A DNA stretch of 64,000 bases, from contig NZ_OY760905.1 of assembly GCF_963664135.1 (NCBI RefSeq), positions 620,001-684,000 of the forward strand, in the 5' to 3' direction. This DNA is from an uncultured Acetobacterium sp. (GTDB lineage: Bacteria > Bacillota > Clostridia > Eubacteriales > Eubacteriaceae). The notes beneath the pieces were generated by a model. That model saw only the letters and a list, made by a program, of their open reading frames with translations, was not told the DNA's origin and did not search any database. Below are positions 1 to 8,299 of this stretch, in pieces (positions within the stretch are counted from its first letter, which is position 1; every line of letters begins with the position of its first letter). The translations under genes were made by a program, and so were the position numbers.

Positions 1-74
1 TCCGGGCCGGTAAATAAATAGACTGGACTGATTTCATTATTTTTTACACATTTATTAAGTTCTTTATAATTCAC
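1..74 (-). CDS. holA: DNA polymerase III subunit delta HolA (5' end only)
   Basis: A GTG codon at 72-74 (minus strand) opens a frame that runs off the left edge. It reads VNYKELNKCVKN then NEISPVYLFTGP, which resembles the start of the clamp-loader delta subunit, where the beta strand leading to the degenerate P-loop ends in LFxG. A GGAGA ribosome site (complement of 81-85) lies 6 nt upstream. Gene order supports the call: holA directly follows comEC in many Firmicutes, and here the start lies 26 bp after the comEC stop. Only about 25 residues are visible, so the identification rests on the short N-terminus plus synteny. Confidence 0.7.
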   Translation of the reverse strand, partial: MNYKELNKCVKNNEISPVYLFTGP

Positions 75-100
75 ATTGTTTCTCCATTAATTTATGTCAT

Positions 101-2530
101 TTAATAAACATAGTTTTTATAGTGGATGAAGTCGCCGTTGCTGGTGATCTCGACAGCGCCATTCTGATCTGTTCTCAGGGTGGCAATATGTTCCTCATCC
201 AACCGATTAAGCACCTCATCATTCGGGTGACCGAAAAGATTATGAGCGCCCACTGAAATTATCGCCATTTCCGGTTCAACCGCCTGAATGAACTCCCGAG
301 TGGATGAGGTTTTGCTGCCATGGTGCGGGATTTTGATGATTTGAAAATCGGTTTGCCCACTTTCATCTTCCAGTGTCTTTAGCAGTTGTTTTTCAACGTC
401 GGCTTCGATGTCGCCACACAGCAGCAGGTTGGTATGCTGGTACGAAATCGCCATCACCAGCGAAGCATTATTCTGATCATCGTCTTCTTTGGGACTGATT
501 TCCCCCTCTGGATTATACACCTTAATCTTGACTCCGTCACCACTTTCAATCACCGATCCCTTTTTTAATAAAGATACCGGTGCCATATCTTGATTCAGGA
601 GTTTTTCATTATTGGTCTGGATGCTCATAAAAAGTTTTTTCACCGGATAACCGTTGAGGACAAGCTCTTCAACGCCCTGGCTATGATCCACATGATTATG
701 GGTTAAGAAGATTGCATCCAGCTGTCTGATATTTTTTGAGTACAAAGCCGGGTAGAGGACACTCTCGGAAACTTTAGTCGATCGCTCAAAAAGATAGCCG
801 CCGCCATCAACCAGATAGTTCAATCCACCTGGGGTTTCAATCAGAATGCTGTCCCCCTGGCCCACATCGAGAATCGTAACCACTAGATTTTTGGGAAATA
901 ATGGTGATGCCAGCAGAATTAAGATAAAACCGATCCCCAAACTTACGGTGGCAATTTTTACAGCCTTCAATTTTAAATAGAAATACCCGGAAACAAAAAA
1001 TATCGCTAAAAAAAATAAACCCATCTCCGCAATTGAAAAGCCGCCCCGATTGATCCAGAAAATGTTAAGGCTTTTCCCCAGATCGTTGATGCCATTAAGG
1101 ACTACAATGATGGATTCACCTAAAAAGGCAATGGGCATTGAAATAATCGGTCCCATAAAAGGAAAAATTGAAACGATTATCAAAAATACCATCCCCGCCA
1201 GTAACAAGATTCCAATCAATGGCACCACAATGAGGTTGGAAAAGAAGCTTATTGTGGTAAAGCTCTTAAAATGATATAAAAGAATGGGCAAGGTTCCCAC
1301 GGTCGCACAAACGGTTAAAACCAGTCCTTGAATGACAGGTCCTGCTTTTATTTGGTGGTGGACCTGCTTTTTGTTACGCTGTTTTTCGTATAAATACAGG
1401 AGTGGTCCATAAAATAGAATAATCCCCAGAACTGCTCCCATGGATAATTGAAATCCGGCCTGAAAAAGCTGGGCTGGCCAGATACATAAAATTACGATGC
1501 CTGCCAAACACAGCTGATTCAGGGAATCCCGTTCCCGGTGAATTCCCTGACCCAATGTCAGACATAACAGCATAATCGATGCTCGGATCACTGGCGGTAC
1601 AAAACCAGTAAGGGCAACATAAAATAACAACACCGGTATCAGAAATAGCAGCCAGTACCGCTTCTTAATTTTAATGGCCAGCAACAGAAACGAAAGCGCT
1701 AAAAACACATATGCCACATGTAAACCGGAAACCGATAAAACGTGGGTGACTCCAGCATCTTGAAAGCTCTGGGAAAGATCTTCATTAATGTCTTTTTCTC
1801 CAAAAATCACGCCTTTGAGCAAATCAGAAACATCTTCAGAAAAATAGGTATCACAACGGTCTTCTAAACTTCGTTTAATTCCTAAAATCTGATCATAAAA
1901 AGAGCTTTCCCGACCAACTACATCAATGTTTTCCGGTTGTACAACTAACAAGCCATCAATGGACTGCGATTTGAGATATAAATTATAGTCAAAACCGCCA
2001 GGATTTCTTTTCCCGGGCGGTTCGGAGAGAACGCCTTTTAATAACACGACCTCCCCGGGAAGATAATTGATGAAATTATGATCATCGCCATCATCCTGGG
2101 CTTTTTCGGTTTCTTTATTGGTATTTTTATCGTTTTGAAAATAGATCGTTGCTTTTAAACCGGTGGGATTGTTCAACACAGCATTTTCGTCAGCGGTGCT
2201 GATCATCTCTTTAGTCTTTATATTAATCGTTACACGGTCCTCAGTCGCCCTAGGGTAATCAGTGACAATGCCAACCACGGACACATCTTTATCATAAAAC
2301 GATGTCAATCGATCCGTTTCAGGAAATGATCCATAACCGAATACGACTCCTAAACAAAACAAACCCAGAACAAAGCCAAGCTGAGATTTTTTGATATTTT
2401 TAACAACTATCGGTATGCCCGCAAGAATACCGGCAAAACAGATCATGGCCCAGACCGGAAATCTGTAAAAAGCCGCAACAATTCCCAAACTGAGGGTGAC
2501 AACTCCCCATAATAAAGGTCGCTTCATCAA
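101..2530 (-). CDS. comEC: ComEC/Rec2 DNA-uptake channel protein
   Basis: This 809-residue polytopic membrane protein matches ComEC/Rec2, which forms the inner-membrane channel for single-stranded DNA during natural transformation. The N-terminus has hydrophobic helices followed by a soluble OB-like (DUF4131) segment. The central competence domain starts near residue 235, with the GVTHVLSVSGLH motif and a long run of membrane helices. A C-terminal metallo-beta-lactamase domain starts near residue 545, with DVGQGDSI near 550 and a THNHVDH metal site near 610, so the three-part form is complete. It starts 8 bp after the stop of the upstream MBL gene and is followed by holA, so the three are probably co-transcribed. 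No other late-competence genes lie in the window, so competence is not proved. Confidence 0.93.
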   Translation of the reverse strand: MMKRPLLWGVVTLSLGIVAAFYRFPVWAMICFAGILAGIPIVVKNIKKSQLGFVLGLFCLGVVFGYGSFPETDRLTSFYDKDVSVVGIVTDYPRATEDRVTINIKTKEMISTADENAVLNNPTGLKATIYFQNDKNTNKETEKAQDDGDDHNFINYLPGEVVLLKGVLSEPPGKRNPGGFDYNLYLKSQSIDGLLVVQPENIDVVGRESSFYDQILGIKRSLEDRCDTYFSEDVSDLLKGVIFGEKDINEDLSQSFQDAGVTHVLSVSGLHVAYVFLALSFLLLAIKIKKRYWLLFLIPVLLFYVALTGFVPPVIRASIMLLCLTLGQGIHRERDSLNQLCLAGIVILCIWPAQLFQAGFQLSMGAVLGIILFYGPLLYLYEKQRNKKQVHHQIKAGPVIQGLVLTVCATVGTLPILLYHFKSFTTISFFSNLIVVPLIGILLLAGMVFLIIVSIFPFMGPIISMPIAFLGESIIVVLNGINDLGKSLNIFWINRGGFSIAEMGLFFLAIFFVSGYFYLKLKAVKIATVSLGIGFILILLASPLFPKNLVVTILDVGQGDSILIETPGGLNYLVDGGGYLFERSTKVSESVLYPALYSKNIRQLDAIFLTHNHVDHSQGVEELVLNGYPVKKLFMSIQTNNEKLLNQDMAPVSLLKKGSVIESGDGVKIKVYNPEGEISPKEDDDQNNASLVMAISYQHTNLLLCGDIEADVEKQLLKTLEDESGQTDFQIIKIPHHGSKTSSTREFIQAVEPEMAIISVGAHNLFGHPNDEVLNRLDEEHIATLRTDQNGAVEITSNGDFIHYKNYVY

Positions 2531-2538
2531 ATCAAGCC

Positions 2539-3267
2539 TTAAGCTTTTGCCAGTGCTTTTAGGTCAAATGTTTTTCCGATTTCGGTAACCAACAGATTGC
2601 CCTGGAAATGTTTTTTTCCTTTTTCCAGATAGGTTTCTGGTTTTTCAAAAGGTTCCAAATGCGTCAGAATCAGGGTCTTAACCCCAGCTTCATTGGCCAC
2701 TTCGCAGGCTTCTTTGACTGAAAGATGTTTGTCTGAAACAATATCCTCCAGGAATGCGCCATCACAGAGCATTACATCAACACCGGTTGCAAATTCCAGC
2801 AGATTGGGGGTGTAACAGGTATCCCCGGTGTATAAAAAAGTCGTTTCACCATCAGTAATTTTCGTTCCAAAGTCCATAAACGGATGATTCAGTTCTTTGA
2901 AACGGATTGTTAAACCGTCGATTTTTATTTGAAGCGCCTCATTGATCTTATTAATCTGATAAATGTCATTCAAATCCAGTTTTTGCAATTCCAATGCCGG
3001 TTCTGGCGGTGCATAGAGGGTCATCTGCCGATTCATCATCTGGAGGGCATAGAGTAGCACAAAGAGATCCGAAATATGATCAGCGTGCAAATGCGAACAG
3101 ATCACAAAGTCGATGTCTACGATCTCGATACGCTTTTGTAGATTTGCCAGCACGCCATTGCCAAAATCCAGAGCGATGTGCGTATCTCCTGATTCAAACA
3201 AATACCCTGAACAAGCACCGCCGGGGCCGGGAAAGGGTCCATTATTGCCTAATACTGTTAATTTCAT
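2539..3267 (-). CDS. MBL-fold metallo-hydrolase (RNase Z-like family)
   Basis: This 242-residue protein is a stand-alone metallo-beta-lactamase fold hydrolase. It opens with MKLTVLGNNGPFPGPGGACSGY and has the zinc signature HLHADH at about residues 59-64. A TGDTCY segment and a late LTHLEPF supply further ligands. The layout resembles the YhfI/RNase Z-like group, but the tRNA-binding exosite arm of RNase Z is not apparent, so the substrate is unknown. The ribosome site AAGGGGGATC precedes the ATG. It is the first gene of an apparent operon with comEC. A TATAAT box (complement of 3302-3307) lies about 35 bp upstream. Confidence 0.85.
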   Translation of the reverse strand: MKLTVLGNNGPFPGPGGACSGYLFESGDTHIALDFGNGVLANLQKRIEIVDIDFVICSHLHADHISDLFVLLYALQMMNRQMTLYAPPEPALELQKLDLNDIYQINKINEALQIKIDGLTIRFKELNHPFMDFGTKITDGETTFLYTGDTCYTPNLLEFATGVDVMLCDGAFLEDIVSDKHLSVKEACEVANEAGVKTLILTHLEPFEKPETYLEKGKKHFQGNLLVTEIGKTFDLKALAKA

Positions 3268-3408
3268 TTTTGATCCCCCTTAATCCAATTATTTTATCTT
3301 AATTATACACCGATTATCTCATTTTTAGTACGGGGAACCCTGTTTTTTTTAAGAAATTTTGTTATAATGTGAAAATAGATTAAGAAAACAACCTTGAAAG
3401 AAGGTCTA
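3268..3408. promoter_or_regulatory. Divergent promoter region between MBL gene and alpha/beta hydrolase
   Basis: This short divergent spacer holds a TATAAT on each strand. The minus-strand one (complement of 3302-3307) serves the MBL-comEC-holA group and the plus-strand one (3363-3368) serves the hydrolase. Neither has a good -35 at 17 bp, so only the -10 boxes are well supported. Confidence 0.4.
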
Positions 3409-4347
3409 ATGATGATTGATTTAACAACCAATGGGTTTTATGCTTCCGATGATGTGAAACTGACATATTATGAAACCCCCTTGCCACTAAAACCAAAAGG
3501 CGTTGTTCTCATCGTTCATGGCATGGCCGAACACGCTCTCCGTTATCACGAATTTCTGGATTTTTTATATCATAATCACTTTCTAGCTGTAATTCTTGAT
3601 CAACGGGGTCATGGTCAAACCGGCAAGGATTCGGGACACCTGGGCTTTTTTGCCAGCGGTAATGGCTGGAATCGGGTCGTTACGGATGTGAAAGAAATCT
3701 CGGCGATGCTTAAAGGCATCTACCCCGAACTGCCCCTGTTTATCATTGGTCACAGCATGGGTTCGGTGGTAACCCAGCATGCTGTCATTGATTATCCCGA
3801 ACTATATCAGGGTGCTGTAATCATTGGCACCACCGTTGGCATCAGCAGCTTGATGCGAAAAACAGCCAGTCTCATTGCCCGCTGGGAAATTGCTAAAAAC
3901 GGTGAGAAAACGCCATCCAAGTTGTTGTCTCAGCTTTCCTTTGGCAGTTATAATAAAAAATTCAAACCGAATCGAACCGAGTATGACTGGCTATCATTGA
4001 GCAAAACCAATGTTGATGCCTATATCGACGACCCTCTTTGTGGTTTTACTTGCAGCGCCGGATTTTATCGGGATTTATTTTACGGGCTTAATTACACGAC
4101 TGATACTAATAATCTCAAAAAAATCCCGGCAGATTTTCATCTCCTTTTTTTAGCCGGACGAGACGACCCTGTCGGTAATATGGGAAAAGAAGTAACGCAT
4201 ATTACCCAGCAGCTAAAAAAGGTCAGAGTTCAGAATGTCGATCTCATTCTCTATCCCCTGATGCGGCATGAAATTCTTAACGAAGATAAACGAGAGCTTG
4301 TCTATGGTGACGTACTGCGTTTTTTAAATACTTATTCACTCACTTAA
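3409..4347 (+). CDS. Alpha/beta hydrolase, monoacylglycerol lipase/lysophospholipase type
   Basis: This 312-residue serine hydrolase belongs to the S33 aminopeptidase-like/monoglyceride lipase group. The oxyanion motif HGMAEH is at residues 37-42. The nucleophile elbow GHSMGS puts the catalytic serine at about 116, the acid lies in AGRDDP (about 252-253), and the histidine is in RHEIL at about 287. There is no signal peptide, so it should act in the cytoplasm on lipid esters, though the substrate is not set by sequence. The ATG at 3409 is preferred over an upstream in-frame TTG because AAAGAAGG (3397-3404) sits just before it. The pyrophosphatase gene follows 19 bp downstream, so the two may be co-transcribed. 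Confidence 0.85.
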   Translation: MMIDLTTNGFYASDDVKLTYYETPLPLKPKGVVLIVHGMAEHALRYHEFLDFLYHNHFLAVILDQRGHGQTGKDSGHLGFFASGNGWNRVVTDVKEISAMLKGIYPELPLFIIGHSMGSVVTQHAVIDYPELYQGAVIIGTTVGISSLMRKTASLIARWEIAKNGEKTPSKLLSQLSFGSYNKKFKPNRTEYDWLSLSKTNVDAYIDDPLCGFTCSAGFYRDLFYGLNYTTDTNNLKKIPADFHLLFLAGRDDPVGNMGKEVTHITQQLKKVRVQNVDLILYPLMRHEILNEDKRELVYGDVLRFLNTYSLT

Positions 4348-4366
4348 ATAAAAAGGAGGTCCTTTT

Positions 4367-5989
4367 ATGACCCAGAAAACCTATGTCTTCGGACACCGAA
4401 ATCCAGATACGGACTCCCTTTGTTCCGCCATCGCCTATGCCCATTTGAAACAATCACTCGGTCACACCCAGGTCTTTCCGGCCCGCTTAGGACCGATTAA
4501 TAAAGAAACCCAGTTTGTCCTGGACACCTTCCAGGTCGATCTTCCGGAATTGATCAAGGATGTTAAACCCCAGGTTTCAGATCTCGTTCTCACCGATTTT
4601 TCGATGGCTTATGAAAAAGACTCGGTATCAAAAACCATGGGACAAATCATTGATCATCCTGGTCGTTCCCTGCCTGTTATCAGCGAAGAGGAAAAACTTA
4701 TTGGCATGGTTTCCCTGTCGGATATTATCCCGGCTTATACCGATCCTTTTTCAAAATCCCTGCTCCGAAAAAGCGAAACGCCGCTGGATAATATCATTGA
4801 CTTACTGGAAGCGCAGGTCTATGGATTGATGCAATCGGAATTCGTATTGGGAGATGTTTATACCATCACTGAAATTGAAGATCAACAGCAGTTGAACGTC
4901 AACGATATTCTTGTTACCGTGCAGCAGGAAACATATTTGAACCGTGCTTTTGCCACTGGCGCCGGGATTATTATTGTTGCCAATGCTTCGCCGGATATCG
5001 TCTTTCACATCCCCGACGACTATCAAGGTGCTGTCCTGATCGTCGCCTTTGGTCCCTTTGAAGTCATCCGGCTACTGTGTCAGGGGATTCCCATAAAAAA
5101 CTACTACCAGAAAAATCAACTGGAATACTTCATGACCTATGAAACCATCGATGATGTCAAAAAAAATATGCTGACCTCCGATCATGAGCGATTCCCGGTT
5201 GTTGACGTCAATGGAAAGGTCCTTTCAACCATTTCTCGTAGTAACCTGATCGACTTCAATCGAAAAAAAGTCATTCTGGTGGATCACAATGAACGCAATC
5301 AATCCATCATCGGCGTCGAAGAAGCAGAAATCATCGAAGTCATCGACCATCACCGGGTGGCCGAAATTCAAACAGCTACACCTTTATACCTGCGAATTGA
5401 ACCGGTCGGCTGTACCTGTACCATTGTTGCTAAAATGTACCATGAACATCAGATCGCGATTCCTAAATCCATGGCGGGTCTGATGCTCAGTGCCATCATC
5501 TCGGATACGCTATTATTTAATTCCCCCACCTGTACCCGGGATGATCGTACCATTGCCCGGGAATTGGGGAAAATCCTCGAAATTGATGTTAAAAGTTATG
5601 GCGAAAAAATGCTGGTTGCCGGCAGTAATCTAAAGGAAATGCCCCCCTCGGAAATCATCTCAACGGATAAGAAGCTCTTTACCATGGGTGCCTATAAAAT
5701 TGCGGTTTCTCAGATTAATACTGGCGATTTCCGTGGTATTTTTGACAAACTGGATGATGTTCTGCTGGAAATGAACCAATTATGTGCTGAGGAAGGTCTG
5801 GACCTTGCCATTTTAATGGTCACCGACATCATTTTAGGTGGTACTGAACTAATCGTGGCTGGTGAAGCTAAGAATCTGGTGCAATTGGCTTTCGGTTTTC
5901 AACCGGGTGAATACAGCAAATATATGAATGGTGTTTTTTCCCGAAAAAAACAAATTGTCCCCCCACTGATGAATGCCTCTGCTTATTAA
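4367..5989 (+). CDS. ppaC: Manganese-dependent inorganic pyrophosphatase with CBS-DRTGG insert
   Basis: This is a family II (DHH) pyrophosphatase, hydrolysing PPi to two phosphates. At 540 residues it is far longer than the roughly 310-residue minimal enzyme because a regulatory cassette is inserted in the DHH domain. FGHRNPDTDS (8-17) supplies Mn ligands, followed by a first CBS motif (about 75-130), a DRTGG-like stretch and a second CBS motif (about 245-300). The DHH domain resumes at ILVDHNERN, the IDHHR motif lies near 325-330, and the C-terminal SRKKQ binds substrate. This architecture is known in Clostridia, where adenine nucleotides bind the CBS domains: AMP and ADP inhibit, ATP or diadenosine polyphosphates activate. 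A strong AGGAGG site precedes the ATG. Confidence 0.93.
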   Translation: MTQKTYVFGHRNPDTDSLCSAIAYAHLKQSLGHTQVFPARLGPINKETQFVLDTFQVDLPELIKDVKPQVSDLVLTDFSMAYEKDSVSKTMGQIIDHPGRSLPVISEEEKLIGMVSLSDIIPAYTDPFSKSLLRKSETPLDNIIDLLEAQVYGLMQSEFVLGDVYTITEIEDQQQLNVNDILVTVQQETYLNRAFATGAGIIIVANASPDIVFHIPDDYQGAVLIVAFGPFEVIRLLCQGIPIKNYYQKNQLEYFMTYETIDDVKKNMLTSDHERFPVVDVNGKVLSTISRSNLIDFNRKKVILVDHNERNQSIIGVEEAEIIEVIDHHRVAEIQTATPLYLRIEPVGCTCTIVAKMYHEHQIAIPKSMAGLMLSAIISDTLLFNSPTCTRDDRTIARELGKILEIDVKSYGEKMLVAGSNLKEMPPSEIISTDKKLFTMGAYKIAVSQINTGDFRGIFDKLDDVLLEMNQLCAEEGLDLAILMVTDIILGGTELIVAGEAKNLVQLAFGFQPGEYSKYMNGVFSRKKQIVPPLMNASAY

Positions 5990-6027
5990 ACAAATTATTA
6001 AACAAAATTTTAAAATTGGTGATAACA

Positions 6028-6858
6028 ATGTTCAATAATAAATTTGGAAATCATAAGTGCTATGCGCTGGTGATTTTGCTCCTTTTCTATGGTTTTATAC
6101 CCCTGTTTCTAACCGGTTGTGTGGAAAAAGAACTGATTAATGATCCCACAACCGGTTCAATTTTGTCTGGAGAAAATTCTAAATCCCTGATGGATGGCCA
6201 GTACTCTGCCACTACCAGCTATTTTGACAACCGGGGTTATGTCCAAAAATTAGATCTTCTGATAAAAAATGGCATCATTACCCAAGTTTCATTTAAGGAA
6301 CTATCAAAAAGTAATGCCGATCGCCTTACGCTCGAGGGTTCAGATAAAAACTGGAAGAATTTAGGTGTAGCCAACCTCAGTGCGCTTTATCTGCGCTTGT
6401 ACAATGAATTGATCCTCTCTCAAAATCCTGATGAAATCGATGCTGTCTCTGGGGCGACCCAAACATCTGACCGTTTTACCGAATTATCAACTGTAATTTT
6501 GGCTCAAGCATACAAAGGTGATCATGAAACGATAAAAATTGATACTTTTGATACTTATACGATAACCGGCACTGTCGATCCTGAAGGCTATCAGGGTTTC
6601 CTTGAAGCATCATTTAATGGTTCAACCCTAACTCGTCTCAGCTATGATGAAATTAGAACAGAAGACGGAAAATCAAAGCGTAAATCAACTGATTCTCCAG
6701 CCAGCGCAGATTTTAGTGCATTATTTGATACTCTAACAAATAATGCGATTGAATCGCAATCGCTGGAATCGCCATTTTCAGCCAATGAAACGTCCCCGGA
6801 CAAAGCAAAATACATTGAATGTCTCCGTCTTTTAAGAGAATCAAGAGCGCCTTTTTGA
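6028..6858 (+). CDS. FMN-binding-domain lipoprotein
   Basis: A predicted 276-residue lipoprotein with a hydrophobic leader ending in a lipobox (LTGC), so it should be anchored outside the membrane. The middle carries an FMN-binding (RnfG/NqrC-like) domain. It holds the segment DAVSGATQTS, which matches the S-G-A-T-x-S/T acceptor motif for covalent flavinylation by ApbE, with Thr at about residue 144. A second, weaker repeat of the fold follows (TITGTVDPEGYQGFLEASFNG). No ApbE or Rnf/Nqr gene is adjacent, so its electron partner is unknown. The ATG at 6028 follows GGTGA at a normal distance and is preferred over in-frame TTG/GTG codons upstream. Confidence 0.75.
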   Translation: MFNNKFGNHKCYALVILLLFYGFIPLFLTGCVEKELINDPTTGSILSGENSKSLMDGQYSATTSYFDNRGYVQKLDLLIKNGIITQVSFKELSKSNADRLTLEGSDKNWKNLGVANLSALYLRLYNELILSQNPDEIDAVSGATQTSDRFTELSTVILAQAYKGDHETIKIDTFDTYTITGTVDPEGYQGFLEASFNGSTLTRLSYDEIRTEDGKSKRKSTDSPASADFSALFDTLTNNAIESQSLESPFSANETSPDKAKYIECLRLLRESRAPF

Positions 6859-6903
6859 TGCTCTATTACATTCTGATATCTTACTTAAATTCAACTGCAA
6901 ATC

Positions 6904-6931
6904 TTGACAAATGTTAAAGATATGTTATACT
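6904..6931 (+). promoter_or_regulatory. Promoter of the XRE regulator gene
   Basis: TTGACA (6904-6909) and TATACT (6926-6931) are separated by 16 bp, close to the housekeeping consensus. Transcription would start near 6938, which excludes any translation start before that point and supports the ATG at 6988. Confidence 0.75.
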
Positions 6932-6987
6932 TAATCAATAGGCAGTGCATTTGTGCCAACAATTCTAAATTGAAAGAAGGTGAAAAA

Positions 6988-7368
6988 ATGGAAAATAATA
7001 CTTTTGGTAGTCGATTAAAAGCGTTGCGTATCTCGAAACGGTTAACTCAGGAGAATTTTGCGAATCTTTTCTATCTTAATAAAAGCTCGATCTCTAAATA
7101 TGAAAAAGATAAAAATTTACCGGAGAACCAATTACTGATTAAGATTGCTGATTTTTTTGAAGTCTCGGTAGACTATTTGCTATGTCGAACTGATCAGCCA
7201 AAACTTTTACCAAGTAACCCCAAACCGATGACCTGTGAAGAATTTTTAAAATCTTACGTTTTTTCCAACGAAGAAGTAGACTCTTTTTCTTCTTATTTCT
7301 CTTTCCCGGAAAGTTATAAACAAGAAGTTTTAGATTTTATTAATTTCAAGAGTTCCAGTGGAAAGTAA
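6988..7368 (+). CDS. XRE-family transcriptional regulator
   Basis: A 126-residue regulator with an N-terminal Cro/CI-type helix-turn-helix (about residues 8-65). The recognition region is LTQENFANLFYLNKSSISKYE, followed by the common clamp FFEVSVDYLL. The C-terminal 60 residues are acidic and aromatic and match no domain I recognise. The start at 6988 follows GAAGGTG, and an in-frame extension further upstream overlaps the promoter, so it is not translated. The gene is a single unit with its own promoter and a strong terminator. Targets are unknown; autoregulation is common in this family but no clear operator is visible. Confidence 0.85.
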   Translation: MENNTFGSRLKALRISKRLTQENFANLFYLNKSSISKYEKDKNLPENQLLIKIADFFEVSVDYLLCRTDQPKLLPSNPKPMTCEEFLKSYVFSNEEVDSFSSYFSFPESYKQEVLDFINFKSSSGK

Positions 7369-7414
7369 CTTAAAAACAATGAAAATTATGTTTAAATAAC
7401 TTGTTATAAATTCT

Positions 7415-7446
7415 TAGAAACACGCCATGCGTGTTTCTATTTTTTT
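7415..7446 (+). terminator. Rho-independent terminator of the XRE gene
   Basis: An 11-bp perfect stem (TAGAAACACGC paired with its complement) with a 3-nt loop is followed by a run of seven T. Confidence 0.9.
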
Positions 7447-7463
7447 ATCAGTGATTTTTATAA

Positions 7464-7503
7464 GCAAAAAAATAAAGAGCAGGAACTAAATCCAAGCTCT
7501 TTT
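7464..7503 (-). terminator. Rho-independent terminator of rex
   Basis: On the minus strand AAAGAGC and GCTCTTT form a 7-bp stem with a 15-nt loop followed by a T-rich tract (complement of 7464-7473), 20 bp after the rex stop. Confidence 0.75.
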
Positions 7504-7522
7504 GTTTTTCAAAACAACGATT

Positions 7523-8152
7523 TTATTCACCCAGTAAATACGTTAGTGTAAATAAGCTATCCGTAATATTAACATTTTCCACGACCACATCATTAGGCAC
7601 CGTCAAATCCAATGGACTGAAATTAAGAATTCCTTTCACCCCTAAATCCGTTACCTGAGTTGCCACCTTTTGGCCAACCTCCCGAGGTACACATAAAATA
7701 GCGATGTCAATTTCATTCGCCTTGATAAATTCATCAAGCTCATCCATATGTTTAACAACGACACTGCCAACGACGGTACCAACTGTTAATGGATCAACAT
7801 CGAAAACGCCTTTTAGAATAACGCCTTCTCGTTTAAACCGTTCATAGTTTGCAATGGCATGACCCATATTACCGCCACCGATAATAATACAATTATATTC
7901 ACTATCAAGACCAAGAATCTCCTTGATAGCTTCCCTTAATTCTCCGACATTATAGCCATAGCCTTGTTGACCATAACCTCCGAATGAATTTAAATCCTGC
8001 CGAATTTGAGAAGCTGTAAGTCCCATTAAACTTGCTAATTCCCGGGATGATATTTTTTCGATATCATTGAGCTGTAAATCAGTTAAATATTGGTAATACT
8101 TTGGCAACCGTTTGACAACGGTCATAGATACTTTTTTTGAGAAGCGATGCAT
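7523..8152 (-). CDS. rex: Redox-sensing transcriptional repressor Rex
   Basis: This 209-residue protein is the full length of Rex, the repressor that reads the NADH/NAD+ ratio and controls fermentation and energy genes in Gram-positive bacteria. Residues 1-80 form the winged helix (SSRELASLMGLTASQIRQDL, then the FGGYGQQGYGYNV wing). A Rossmann domain follows with GGGNMGHA at 92-99. The C-terminus, with NSPLDL-like and TLTYLL segments, is the domain-swap helix region. In anaerobes Rex commonly controls hydrogenase, alcohol dehydrogenase and carbon-flux genes. It has its own promoter and terminator and diverges from the ABC-F gene. Confidence 0.96.
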   Translation of the reverse strand: MHRFSKKVSMTVVKRLPKYYQYLTDLQLNDIEKISSRELASLMGLTASQIRQDLNSFGGYGQQGYGYNVGELREAIKEILGLDSEYNCIIIGGGNMGHAIANYERFKREGVILKGVFDVDPLTVGTVVGSVVVKHMDELDEFIKANEIDIAILCVPREVGQKVATQVTDLGVKGILNFSPLDLTVPNDVVVENVNITDSLFTLTYLLGE

Positions 8153-8184
8153 GATAACTTCTCCTTTCTTTGGATAATTAATTA

Positions 8185-8213
8185 ATTATAACAATATGTA
8201 CCAATTACGTCAA
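8185..8213 (-). promoter_or_regulatory. Promoter of rex
   Basis: On the minus strand TTGACG (complement of 8208-8213) and TATAAT (complement of 8185-8190) are 17 bp apart. TTGTTA overlaps the 5' side of the -10, matching one half of a Rex operator, but the second half is poor, so autoregulation is only a possibility. Confidence 0.8.
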
Positions 8214-8299
8214 ATTATTCATTTTAATTTGGCGTTTTTTTTGATAGAATAGTAAAAGTAGTCTTAAATATCCGAACAAAAACGAAAACAGGTGAAACA

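Noticed and set aside
6904-6987. An N-terminal extension of the XRE protein starting at 6904
   Set aside because: It begins on the -35 box of the gene's own promoter and would precede the transcript start.
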